In this document: positions 1 through 5,257 of the stretch, piece after piece
Layout: each line of letters starts with the position of its first letter
Position numbering within the stretch: the stretch's first letter is position 1
Assembly: GCA_023417165.1 (NCBI GenBank)
Contig: JAEZGD010000571.1
Coordinates: forward strand, 1 to 11,966
DNA: 11,966 nt
Reading direction: 5' to 3'
Origin: Planctomycetota bacterium
Lineage (GTDB): Bacteria; Planctomycetota; Planctomycetia; Pirellulales; Pirellulaceae
Notes under the pieces: model-generated
What the model saw: the letters and a program-made list of their open reading frames with translations, nothing else
Told to the model about the DNA's origin: nothing
Database searches by the model: none
Position numbers and translations under genes: made by a program

Positions 1-50
1 TCATATGGCCCCTGTTAGATGCCGCTTAATGGCCAATAAAACACCTTAAG

Positions 51-1088
51 TCACGGCGAAGGGGTGCGGCTGACTTGCGGAGTCATCACCAACCGCAAAC
101 GATTGGGTTGGGCCTCTGCGCTATAGCCCGCGAGAGCGACGGGACTGAGGCGTGCGCCGGCGAACTCGGCTTCGGGGGGTAGGATCAGCACTTTGACAGC
201 GTGCAATTCGTACTTGCCTAGTCGAAGACGGGGGATCACGCCTTGGCGTGTGCGGAAGGTGCGTTTCTCGAGCACGATCTCTTCCTGATCGTCTTTCGCG
301 TCGAATTCGATGCCCAGCGATTCCGCCTGCGTGGCCGTGATGAACGACGGCTCGGGGCTGGAGGTCCAGGTGAAGGTGATCGGCGTCGATTCGTTGGCCA
401 AAGCGGTGAAGCGGAGCCGTGATCCGCTCATGAACAGCGGCAGCCATTCGGTAAGAAATGGCTGTTCGCCCTGTTCCAGGCGTTTTAAATCGTCGGCATA
501 GTTGCGCGCCGGACCCAAGCGATGGCTGCCGCCGATCTTGCGCAGCAGCGCGGCCACTTCGGGCTGCTCGGCCAGTTTGTCGTAAGCTTCCGCTAAAAGC
601 GGTGTTTTCTGGCGAATCGCCTGCGCGGTGAGCCACAAAGCATTGCGCTGTTCGGCCAAGGCGATTAGCAGACGCCGCACATCTTCGCGATCGCCGAGAC
701 GTTCGGGCGGGGTGAGGCCGCGGCGAATAATCGCCAATTGGCCTTCGAGGCGGGCTCGTTCGCGGTTGCTTGGTTCGAGTGCCGCAATGGCGACGCGCAG
801 CGTCTTTTCGTTACGTTCGGCCTGCAGCCACGCCCGGCGAGTGACTTGGACCTGCTCGGTCAGCCCCTGGTCGAGCAACGCGATCGCTTCGCGATGCCGC
901 GGCAGCTCGGCCCAATGCGTCCGCAGTTCAATTTCCAGCCGCACCGCCCAGATATTGCTGGATGGCAGGCGTTGCAGTTCGAATTGCTGCTGCAACAGGT
1001 CTTCGGGCCGGGGTGACTCAGCATAGGCGAGCGCAGCACAGCATAGCCATGCAATGCCCGTCCACGCGATGATTCGGCTCCGTGTCAT
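51..1088 (-). CDS. Secreted retropepsin-like protein lacking the catalytic DTG motif
   Basis: I chose the ATG at 1086-1088 (345 aa) over an upstream TTG because it starts directly on a signal peptide (residues 1-23, cleavage after AYA). Residues 25-60 ('PEDLLQQQFELQR...WAVRLEIEL') resemble the N-terminal motif of planctomycete aspartyl-protease-family proteins. Residues 60-185 are a charged, Leu/Ala/Arg-rich helical stretch, probably coiled coil. Residues 222-335 fit a retropepsin fold: 'SFITATQAESLGI' is the segment that follows DTGA in active members, 'LRLGKYELHAVKVLILPP' is the following beta-hairpin, and 'LAGYSAEAQPNRLRLVM' is the closing strand. The position of the DTG(A) active site reads 'TWTSSPEPSF', with no Asp, so the domain should not be proteolytic. 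No clear Shine-Dalgarno sequence is visible. Probably exported to the periplasm; the role may be binding or scaffolding. Family assignment is by recognition, not search. Confidence 0.72.
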   Translation of the reverse strand: MTRSRIIAWTGIAWLCCAALAYAESPRPEDLLQQQFELQRLPSSNIWAVRLEIELRTHWAELPRHREAIALLDQGLTEQVQVTRRAWLQAERNEKTLRVAIAALEPSNRERARLEGQLAIIRRGLTPPERLGDREDVRRLLIALAEQRNALWLTAQAIRQKTPLLAEAYDKLAEQPEVAALLRKIGGSHRLGPARNYADDLKRLEQGEQPFLTEWLPLFMSGSRLRFTALANESTPITFTWTSSPEPSFITATQAESLGIEFDAKDDQEEIVLEKRTFRTRQGVIPRLRLGKYELHAVKVLILPPEAEFAGARLSPVALAGYSAEAQPNRLRLVMTPQVSRTPSP

Positions 1089-1424
1089 GTTGGCATCATC
1101 ATAACTAAACCGCAGCCGGTGAGGCAAAAATACCCCACCACCGTCCGCTAAAAATTTGTCGGCCCACCAGTAACTTCGACTCCCCCCAAATGTCGCGTTT
1201 TGCTCTGCAGAGGTTGCGTGAAAGTCGCCTTTCGCTGCACGAAAGTAGCAAAATCCGCGGATATTGCGAAGCGAAATGCGACTATTGCCAGGCGACCGTC
1301 AGGCGCTCCGCAGAAACCGATTATGCGCAGCCTGCGGGCGAGGGCCGCGGCGCTCACCCGGGCCGTCGGGCGCGGCCGATAAGCGCCATTGGGAAATGCA
1401 GTGACGCATGCGAGGAGCGGAGCG
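1089..1424. other. Intergenic region, divergent genes, no coding sequence seen
   Basis: This stretch separates the minus-strand retropepsin-like gene from the plus-strand 85-aa gene. I see no convincing gene in it; open frames on both strands here have compositions like shadow frames. The right half is very GC-rich and contains a 7-bp inverted repeat, GGCCGCG at 1343-1349 and CGCGGCC at 1371-1377, which could form a stem in the leader of the downstream gene. Divergent promoters must lie here, but I could not pick out convincing -35/-10 pairs. Confidence 0.5.
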
Positions 1425-1682
1425 ATGTGGCGGTCCTTTTTTCTAGCGCTGGGAATCTCGATGTGCATCTGGGGCGCGGAATGCCTGGTGATCGAGAAGG
1501 CGGTACTAGCCGGTCCCGCGAAGCCGGCCACGCCGCAGGACTTCACCGGTTACCTGACCGGCCAGCAGCAACCCGCCGCCAAAGAGTTCACACCGCCTGA
1601 GTGGGCTCCTTGGAGCCTGATGTCTTCCGGCGCCGTCGTGATCCTCTACTCCTTCACCCTCCCCCGCCGCGTCGCCAGCTAG
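1425..1682 (+). CDS. Small two-helix membrane protein (conserved planctomycete type)
   Basis: An 85-aa protein starting 'MWRSFFLALGISM'. The start is fixed by a strong Shine-Dalgarno GAGGAG at 1412-1417, 7 nt before the ATG; an in-frame earlier GTG/ATG-like start would add only a low-complexity extension. Residues 4-26 form one hydrophobic segment and residues 62-80 ('PWSLMSSGAVVILYSF') a second, joined by a hydrophilic loop with 'TPPEWAPWSLMS'. It ends just after 'LPRR', a positively charged cytoplasmic-type tail. I have the impression that this architecture and the 'PPEWAPW' loop recur in planctomycete genomes as an uncharacterised protein, but I cannot name a family. It is monocistronic in this window. 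Function unknown; inner-membrane location is likely. Confidence 0.7.
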   Translation: MWRSFFLALGISMCIWGAECLVIEKAVLAGPAKPATPQDFTGYLTGQQQPAAKEFTPPEWAPWSLMSSGAVVILYSFTLPRRVAS

Positions 1683-1720
1683 TCCCCAACTCGCCCACGC
1701 ACGTCCCTTGCGAACGCCTT

Positions 1721-1843
1721 TACTAGCCCGCAGCGCGAGCGAGGGAAGAGTTAAGTAAGAACTCTCTGGTCGCCGCGGGTTCCGCTGGAGCATGCGGCGC
1801 ATTTCTTACTGCCTTCGCGCCGGATCGAAACTTGCGGCGAGGG
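1721..1843. repeat. Palindrome-family R, copy R1 (left half, truncated)
   Basis: Begins 'TACTAGCCCGCAGCGCGAGC' and continues with the 'GAGGGAAGAG', 'TCGCCG.GGGTTCCG.TGGA' and 'GCCGGATCGAAACT' blocks shared with the copies at 2276 and 6306. The closing right arm (CTTCCCTCGCTGGCGC) seen in the other copies is absent. The element overlaps the 3' end of the minus-strand gene at 1751-2107 and supplies its stop codon. Confidence 0.75.
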
Positions 1844-2107
1844 ACTCACATCCTCATGCCAGTAGCGGTAGCGAATGAACCTGTCGACTCGATGGATTGG
1901 CCGGAAGAAGCCTTCTGCAAGTCCAGAGTGCGAACCTGCGTTGTAGTATTCGAGCCTGTAGATGACGTCGATCTCCGGCGAAAACGAGGATCGCATTTCC
2001 ACCGGATCGAGCAGCATGAAGTAGCCGGCAACGTACGCGCATCCCAGAAGTAATGAGACAATCAGCAGGACAATTACGATCGCCGGGAAACTGCGAGCCA
2101 CTGTCAT
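1751..2107 (-). CDS. Small single-pass membrane protein with repeat-derived C-terminal tail
   Basis: A 118-aa frame starting at the ATG 2105-2107; no strong Shine-Dalgarno is seen. Residues 8-32 ('AIVIVLLIVSLLLGCAYVAG') are a clear N-terminal membrane helix or uncleaved signal. The rest has a 'YFMLLDPV...VIYRLEYYN...FFRPIHRVDRFIRYRYW' pattern that I recognise loosely from small planctomycete proteins ending near a 'DR.LRP.YW' motif. About 28 residues after this motif (from roughly 'SPSPQVSIRR' to the stop) are the antisense translation of the R-family palindrome at 1721-1843, so the native stop was probably lost and the tail is acquired. Function unknown. Expression and stability of the extended product are uncertain. 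Confidence 0.55.
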   Translation of the reverse strand: MTVARSFPAIVIVLLIVSLLLGCAYVAGYFMLLDPVEMRSSFSPEIDVIYRLEYYNAGSHSGLAEGFFRPIHRVDRFIRYRYWHEDVSPSPQVSIRREGSKKCAACSSGTRGDQRVLT

Positions 2108-2275
2108 AGGTGCGCTACTGGATTGCCGAGAGACATGCCAAATATTTGAGATGCTCGAAGCCTGATTTTAATGGCAATACTTCGTGATCCCAGTGATCCT
2201 CGCTACGGAATATAACGTCGCAGCATTTTCGGTGCATCTTTCCGTGGAGCTTGCTTGTTAGGTGCCTGGTCCCGC
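2108..2275. other. Intergenic spacer before repeat block
   Basis: About 170 nt of moderate-GC sequence between the start of the small membrane-protein gene and repeat R2. No gene, RNA or terminator is apparent. It should contain the promoter of the minus-strand gene starting at 2107, but no clear promoter elements were identified. Together with the following repeats it forms a gene-free stretch of about 530 nt. Confidence 0.45.
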
Positions 2276-2433
2276 TACTAGCCCGAAGCGCGAGCGAGGG
2301 AAGCGTCATGCCGGAACCTAGCCATCGTCGTGGGGTCCGCTGGAGAGTGTGGCTTGCACGGCGTTCGTGCCGGATCGAAACTCGTTGCGACCGCTACTCC
2401 TGGCAGCCTTCTTCCCTCGCTGGCGCCATCGCG
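2276..2433. repeat. Palindrome-family R, copy R2 (both arms, diverged)
   Basis: The left arm is 'TACTAGCCCGAAGCGCGAGC' followed by GAGGGAAG. The right arm, near 2409-2433, reads CTTCTTCCCTCGCTGGCGCC, its approximate reverse complement. The internal blocks 'GGTCCGCTGGAG' and 'GTGCCGGATCGAAACT' are shared with R1. Read in reverse, the left arm yields the peptide 'LPSLALRAS', the usual spurious translation of planctomycete palindromes. The copy lies directly upstream of a truncated M element, the same order as at 4893-5110. Confidence 0.75.
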
Positions 2434-2492
2434 TCCCGCCGCCACGTCCGGCTTTTAATTCTCTGCCTTTCACTGCATCCTCTCCTGCGGAT

Positions 2493-2577
2493 GCATGGCT
2501 TCGTTCGCCTACAGGAAGAGGTCATTCCTCTACTTGTTTCAGCGCCAGAGTGCGCAAAGATTATCGTGAGGGGCACA
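2493..2577. repeat. MITE-like family M, copy M1 (3' portion)
   Basis: These 85 bp match 3480-3564 at 83 positions; the two differences are C/A within CCTCTAC/ATTG and G/A within ATCGT(G/A)AGGGG. The copy includes the right terminal inverted repeat ending AGGGGCACA. A clear left terminal repeat is missing. A 7-bp hairpin (TGCATCC 2474-2480 with GGATGCA 2489-2495) sits at the position where the left end would be. It ends about 60 nt upstream of the 111-aa gene, so it could affect that gene's leader. Confidence 0.8.
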
Positions 2578-2636
2578 TTAGCAATGAATGAATTTAGACA
2601 AAGCCAGTGCCGGCTGCTGCTAGGAAGGAAATACGA

Positions 2637-2972
2637 ATGTCAATATTTGAAATCAGTGTGAACAGAGAAACCGTTTGTCGAGTAAATCTGGCCAAGGCCA
2701 GCGCCCGCGGGGTGAACCTATTCTGGATCGGTGACGAGACTGGAACTGTCATTTTAACGGTTACGGGTATGGAAGGAGACGATCATGTTGAATGGTCTGT
2801 CCCGCAATTGGAAATAGGCGATGAGCTTACGGTTAGAGTTTTAGACGAACGGGGCGGTGATCCGCCAGCAACTCGAGTGAGCGCTGAAAAAATGGACGAA
2901 TGGGCGCTCGGGCTAAAGCCGCGTGGAAGCAAAAAGTCTGAGAATCCTGATACTAACGAAACTGCACCCTAG
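2637..2972 (+). CDS. Small acidic cytosolic protein, possible Rhs-neighbourhood protein
   Basis: A 111-aa protein. The start at 2637 is supported by Shine-Dalgarno AGGAAGGA at 2622-2629, 7 nt before the ATG. There is no signal peptide or membrane helix. The sequence reads as a compact beta-rich domain of about 85 residues ('MSIFEISVNRETVCRVNL', 'HVEWSVPQLEIGDELTVRVL', 'DPPATR') followed by a charged, Lys/Asn-rich tail. The 'W..P.L.IGDE.T.R......DPP' pattern reminds me of small uncharacterised planctomycete proteins, but I cannot name the family. It lies just upstream of an Rhs core fragment on the same strand, so an association with Rhs loci (for example a cargo or immunity protein) is possible but is inference from position only. 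GC content is lower than in the flanking housekeeping genes. A hairpin follows the stop. Confidence 0.65.
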   Translation: MSIFEISVNRETVCRVNLAKASARGVNLFWIGDETGTVILTVTGMEGDDHVEWSVPQLEIGDELTVRVLDERGGDPPATRVSAEKMDEWALGLKPRGSKKSENPDTNETAP

Positions 2973-2975
2973 CCA

Positions 2976-2990
2976 CCGTTTTGGAAACGG
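2976..2990 (+). terminator. Short hairpin after the 111-aa gene (weak terminator candidate)
   Basis: CCGTTT (2976-2981), loop TGG and AAACGG (2985-2990) form a perfect 6-bp stem 3 nt after the TAG stop. No T-tract follows (AAACGGGGTC), so it is a poor intrinsic terminator; it may only stabilise the mRNA end. Confidence 0.3.
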
Positions 2991-3027
2991 AAACGGGGTC
3001 ATTCAAGATTGTTTTAGGTGAGTTGCA

Positions 3028-3127
3028 GCCGGGTGGCACTCTAAGCCGTTAACCCTTTTCAGGCGGCCGTGGCAAGGCCGGCCGGATGGCACTGTCGTCC
3101 CGACAGTGTTGAAGTGCGCGGGACGAC
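3028..3127. repeat. GC-rich palindromic repeat abutting the Rhs fragment
   Basis: Starts near 'CGGGTGGCACT' and contains 'GGCGGCCGTGGCAAGGCCGGCC' broken into complementary GGCC blocks, then two mutually exclusive perfect stems: CACTGTC 3090-3096 with GACAGTG 3102-3108, and GTCGTCCC 3094-3101 with GGGACGAC 3120-3127. The right end falls inside the first codons of the Rhs remnant, so the repeat marks the upstream break point of that gene. The motif 'GGCACTGTCGTCCCGACAGTG' split across these arms looks like an interspersed planctomycete repeat, by memory. Confidence 0.55.
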
Positions 3128-3472
3128 GACAACGGCAACCGCATCATGTCCGGCTATGTCGTCGGCGCGAACAACCGCGTTACCTCCGATGGCACGTACG
3201 ACTATGAGAACGATGCCGAAGGGAACCTGACTTCCAAGGAAAACATTGCTACTGGTGAACGCGAAGAGTATGCCTGGGATCATCGCAATCGCTTGATGAG
3301 CATGACTTTCAAGGACGGCAGCGCCAATGTCGTGAAGAAGGTCGAGCAAACCTATGACCTCTTCAATCGCTGGGTCCGCAGCCCGGTCCATGCCGATGGT
3401 GATCTCGATTTCGATAGCCAGCGATTCTTTGCTTACGGCGGCAACCAAATCATCGTTGTGCCCCTCGCGTAA
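3113..3472 (+). pseudogene. Rhs/YD-repeat protein fragment
   Basis: The frame is open from just after a TGA at 3110-3112 to TAA at 3470-3472, about 119 codons; an internal ATG at 3146 could start 108 aa. It opens with 'NGNRIMSGYVVGANNRVTSD' and continues 'GTYDYENDAEGNLTSKENI', 'EEYAWDHRNRLMSMTFKDG', 'VEQTYDLFNRWV' and 'FFAYGGNQI'. These are consecutive YD/Rhs repeat units, the stretch that normally precedes the hyperconserved core end and variable C-terminal toxin domain. Intact Rhs proteins exceed 1000 residues, so this is a remnant truncated at both ends: 5' at the palindromic repeat (3028-3127) and 3' at the M2 element, which supplies the last codons and the stop. No ribosome binding site is evident. 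Rhs proteins are secreted or surface polymorphic toxins; this fragment is unlikely to be functional. Confidence 0.85.
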
Positions 3473-3564
3473 TTCTTGCGCATGGCTTCGTTCGCCTACA
3501 GGAAGAGGTCATTCCTCTAATTGTTTCAGCGCCAGAGTGCGCAAAGATTATCGTAAGGGGCACA
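3457..3564. mobile_element. MITE-like family M, copy M2 (complete, 108 bp)
   Basis: Bounded by imperfect terminal inverted repeats of 26-27 bp: the left end starts TGTGCCCCTCGCG and runs to TTGCGCA at 3482; the right end starts TGCGCAAAGATTATCG at 3538 and ends AGGGGCACA at 3564. Matched ends read TGTGCCCCT..CG.TAAT.TTGCGCA. A central hairpin AGAGG-TCATT-CCTCT lies in the middle. There is no coding capacity, which fits a non-autonomous element needing a transposase elsewhere. No convincing target-site duplication is visible. Its left end terminates the Rhs fragment and its right end is 1 nt from the stop codon of the minus-strand 262-aa gene. Confidence 0.7.
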
Positions 3565-3565
3565 C

Positions 3566-4354
3566 TCATCCTGCCGTGAATTCCATTGCAGATTCCAATG
3601 CCGCTCTAAAGTTGTTACCAGCCTGGATCATATTGCCGTCGACTAGCACAAGAAAGTACTCGAAGTCAGAATCACTGATGTTTCGCGCGCAAAGTTTTAC
3701 TCCTTCCAAAGACTCGCCAACAACATAGAAGGTATCGTCTTCAGTCAGTGCTTCGCTTATCAGAAGCCCATGAATCCGCCAACTCTTATACTGAAACGGT
3801 CCGACCTGAGAGGCGAGCTGCAAATAGTCACGGGGAAGGAATATTGAATAAACAGATGTCAGCTTCTCGGACGCACTGCTGTCCCCCCGTTGGGTTTCCG
3901 TTTCAAATAAGGCGTTAAGTTCACTATCGTCGTGAAGCACCGTATAGTGCGGCCCGCTACTAATGTTGCAAGGATCTGTTAGTAACTTGCAAGTAAAAGT
4001 AGTGTCCGCTGTGGCTGCAAGTTCTTTGGATAGGTGACCAAATAGCAGAGAGAACACGGCTCCTCGGACAACCCAGATGTCGCAAAGCAACGACTGGTGA
4101 GGATTCTCAGACCGCCCAAGAAGGTATTCATCAGAACTGTTGATGAACGGCGATTTGGTTGTATTTATCTGCCCGAGCCAGTTTCGTCTGTATAGATTGA
4201 CTTCGCGGCCGCCTGAATGCCGCTGTATAAAGTTGATTTCAGATATCTGGTGCCGAAGCTTTCCTGCTGTATCTGAATCTAGTTGCGCCCCTAGTGACTC
4301 GAGAACAGCAGCCTCATGAGGTTGGAATAGAGGGCACAATTCAAGGTATGACAT
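3566..4354 (-). CDS. Hypothetical 262-aa protein, candidate immunity/accessory gene
   Basis: The ATG at 4352-4354 is chosen over an upstream TTG because AGGAA lies 8-9 nt before it. The protein is probably cytosolic: no signal peptide and no membrane helix. I do not recognise the family. The N-terminal 45 residues are helical ('PHEAAVLESLGAQL...'). A mixed domain follows with 'VNLYRRNWLGQI', a 'SPFINSSDEYLLGR' segment and 'IWVVRGAVFSLLFGHLSKEL' (residues 93-112). The C-terminal part (170-245) is beta-rich ('FEYFLVLVDGNMIQAGNNFR'). The gene is noticeably more AT-rich than its neighbours, suggesting acquisition. It begins just downstream of a decayed minus-strand frame that could be an Rhs-type tail, the position an immunity gene would occupy; that role is inference. 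Its stop codon is separated by 1 nt from element M2. Confidence 0.6.
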   Translation of the reverse strand: MSYLELCPLFQPHEAAVLESLGAQLDSDTAGKLRHQISEINFIQRHSGGREVNLYRRNWLGQINTTKSPFINSSDEYLLGRSENPHQSLLCDIWVVRGAVFSLLFGHLSKELAATADTTFTCKLLTDPCNISSGPHYTVLHDDSELNALFETETQRGDSSASEKLTSVYSIFLPRDYLQLASQVGPFQYKSWRIHGLLISEALTEDDTFYVVGESLEGVKLCARNISDSDFEYFLVLVDGNMIQAGNNFRAALESAMEFTAG

Positions 4355-4762
4355 AGTGTCAGTTCCTGCCCACAAGGGCGCACAAGCTTTCTACCGTGAA
4401 GGAAGCTGTCACTTTTTTGGTGTGTAACCGCGCTCGCCGCGCCGTAGGCACTCCCACCACCTAGCCCCCAGTATACATAGGGAACTCGAAATAGCCGTTG
4501 AAGGGGCCATGAAGACATTGGGTAGGAAGCCTTATGGTAGCGGAGGAGAAATTGATAGGCGTATGGATCTGTGAGGGCGTGGTGTAGGGGCGAAACATAA
4601 TTGCCGTTCTAAATGGTTCTCGATCCACCCCATCTGGTAGGATACCAGTGAGAGAAGACGTTGTTTACCTGGGTACCAAACCTAGTAGTCGTTGTTGCAG
4701 TGGTGGCGCGAGAGGCCCCTATCGCACCGCCGAGCGCGATGGTGTGCACAATTCCTGTAGCC
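4291..4762 (-). pseudogene. Decayed reading frame, possible Rhs-type C-terminal tail
   Basis: One minus-strand frame reads protein-like sequence across a single TAG (4609-4611). Before it: 'GIVHTIALGGAIGAS', a Thr/Ala-rich stretch, then 'FGTQVNNVFSHWYPTRWGGS'. After it: 'NGNYVSPLHHALTDPYAYQF', 'RYHKASYPMSSWPLQRLFRV', 'PYVYWGLGGGSAYGAASAV'. Aromatic-rich, low-stop composition and continuity of style on both sides suggest one gene with a nonsense mutation. The 5' side is cut at 4762, where element M3 begins. The 3' side runs 64 nt into the 262-aa gene, so the native end was probably earlier and a small indel may exist. I associate 'HALTDP..YQF' with tails of planctomycete Rhs-like proteins, but this is a weak recollection. 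Orientation is opposite to the Rhs fragment at 3113-3472. Confidence 0.45.
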
Positions 4763-5110
4763 TGTGCCGCTCACATAATTCTTGCGCATTTAGCGACGTG
4801 AAGCGGTTGAGGAATGGGCCGTTAGGGGAATGTCGAGAGAGTCAGGTTGCGAGTATCTGTTCGGTCAGAATGCCATACGGACGAGCGGAACTCATGGCGA
4901 CAATCGGGTTCCGGCATACCTCCTCCCTCGCTGGCGCGTCGGGCTAGTGAAGAGACGCGCCAGCGTGCTGAACCGCCGCGTCTGGTTCTCCATCTTCTTC
5001 GCTCCGACCAGGCATCTCTTCGGGATACAGAACGTTTCGTCCTGCAGGAAGAGTTTTTTCGATTTGCTTGTTTCAGGACTTCGTGTACGCGAAGATGATC
5101 GGGCGGGACA
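4763..5110. mobile_element. MITE-like family M, copy M3 (diverged, expanded to 348 bp)
   Basis: The left end TGTGCCGCTCACATAATTCT (continuing to TTGCGCA at 4788) pairs with the right end TGTACGCGAAGATGATCGGG (continuing to GCGGGACA at 5110) as terminal inverted repeats, and both match the ends of M2. The right part (5041-5110: CCTGCAGGAAGAG, CTTGTTTCAG, GATGATCG) is a diverged version of M1/M2. Between the ends lies about 240 bp absent from M2, including half-palindrome R4. Plus-strand open frames across this element are repeat translations, not genes. It truncates the decayed minus-strand frame at 4762. Confidence 0.6.
4893..4955. repeat. Palindrome-family R, copy R4 (half element, inverted)
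   Basis: 4913-4955 is identical over 43 nt to 6423-6465 (GGCATACCTCCTCCCTCGCT through CTAGTGAAGAGA). The preceding 20 nt (ATGGCGACAATCGGGTTCC) match the reverse complement of the R3 left flank at 6341-6361, so this is one half of the palindrome lying inside element M3. Confidence 0.8.
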
Positions 5111-5171
5111 ATCTTGCAGTAAGCGCGATACGCGGAAATAGTAGTGGTCGATTATCTGAGATTCCGAGTTC

Positions 5172-5218
5172 GCTCAGCAAAACCGGATGACCATCACTGC
5201 GTTTCACTTTTGCTGAGC
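5172..5218. promoter_or_regulatory. Perfect 11-bp inverted repeat upstream of the LolA-like gene
   Basis: GCTCAGCAAAA (5172-5182) and TTTTGCTGAGC (5208-5218) are exact reverse complements with a 25-nt spacer, 40 nt upstream of the start codon at 5258. This could be a long hairpin in the leader, an operator, or a terminator of whatever reads in from the island. On the plus strand the right arm begins with TTTT rather than ending in it, so it is not a canonical intrinsic terminator. Confidence 0.4.
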
Positions 5219-5257
5219 CAGCTAACCGTTCTCAGTACCGCCTACAGGGGCCGACCA

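Noticed and set aside
1148..1600. Overlapping open frames on both strands between 1148 and 1600
   Set aside because: No plausible ribosome binding sites or protein-like composition; the only supported gene here starts at 1425 in another frame.
2115..2309. Minus-strand open frame of 64 codons beginning 'MTLPSLALRASS'
   Set aside because: Its N-terminus is the translation of the R2 palindrome arm, the standard spurious peptide of these repeats; the rest lacks protein character and no ribosome binding site is present.
2493..3564. The M1/M2 direct repeats as ends of a composite transposon carrying the 111-aa gene and the Rhs fragment
   Set aside because: The two copies are in direct orientation and could flank a mobilised segment, but M1 lacks its left end, no transposase lies between them and no flanking target duplication was found.
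4648..5141. Plus-strand open frames across element M3 (for example 4830-5141)
   Set aside because: They translate the M and R repeats ('LLPRWRVGLVK'), overlap the decayed minus-strand frame and show no domain-like sequence.
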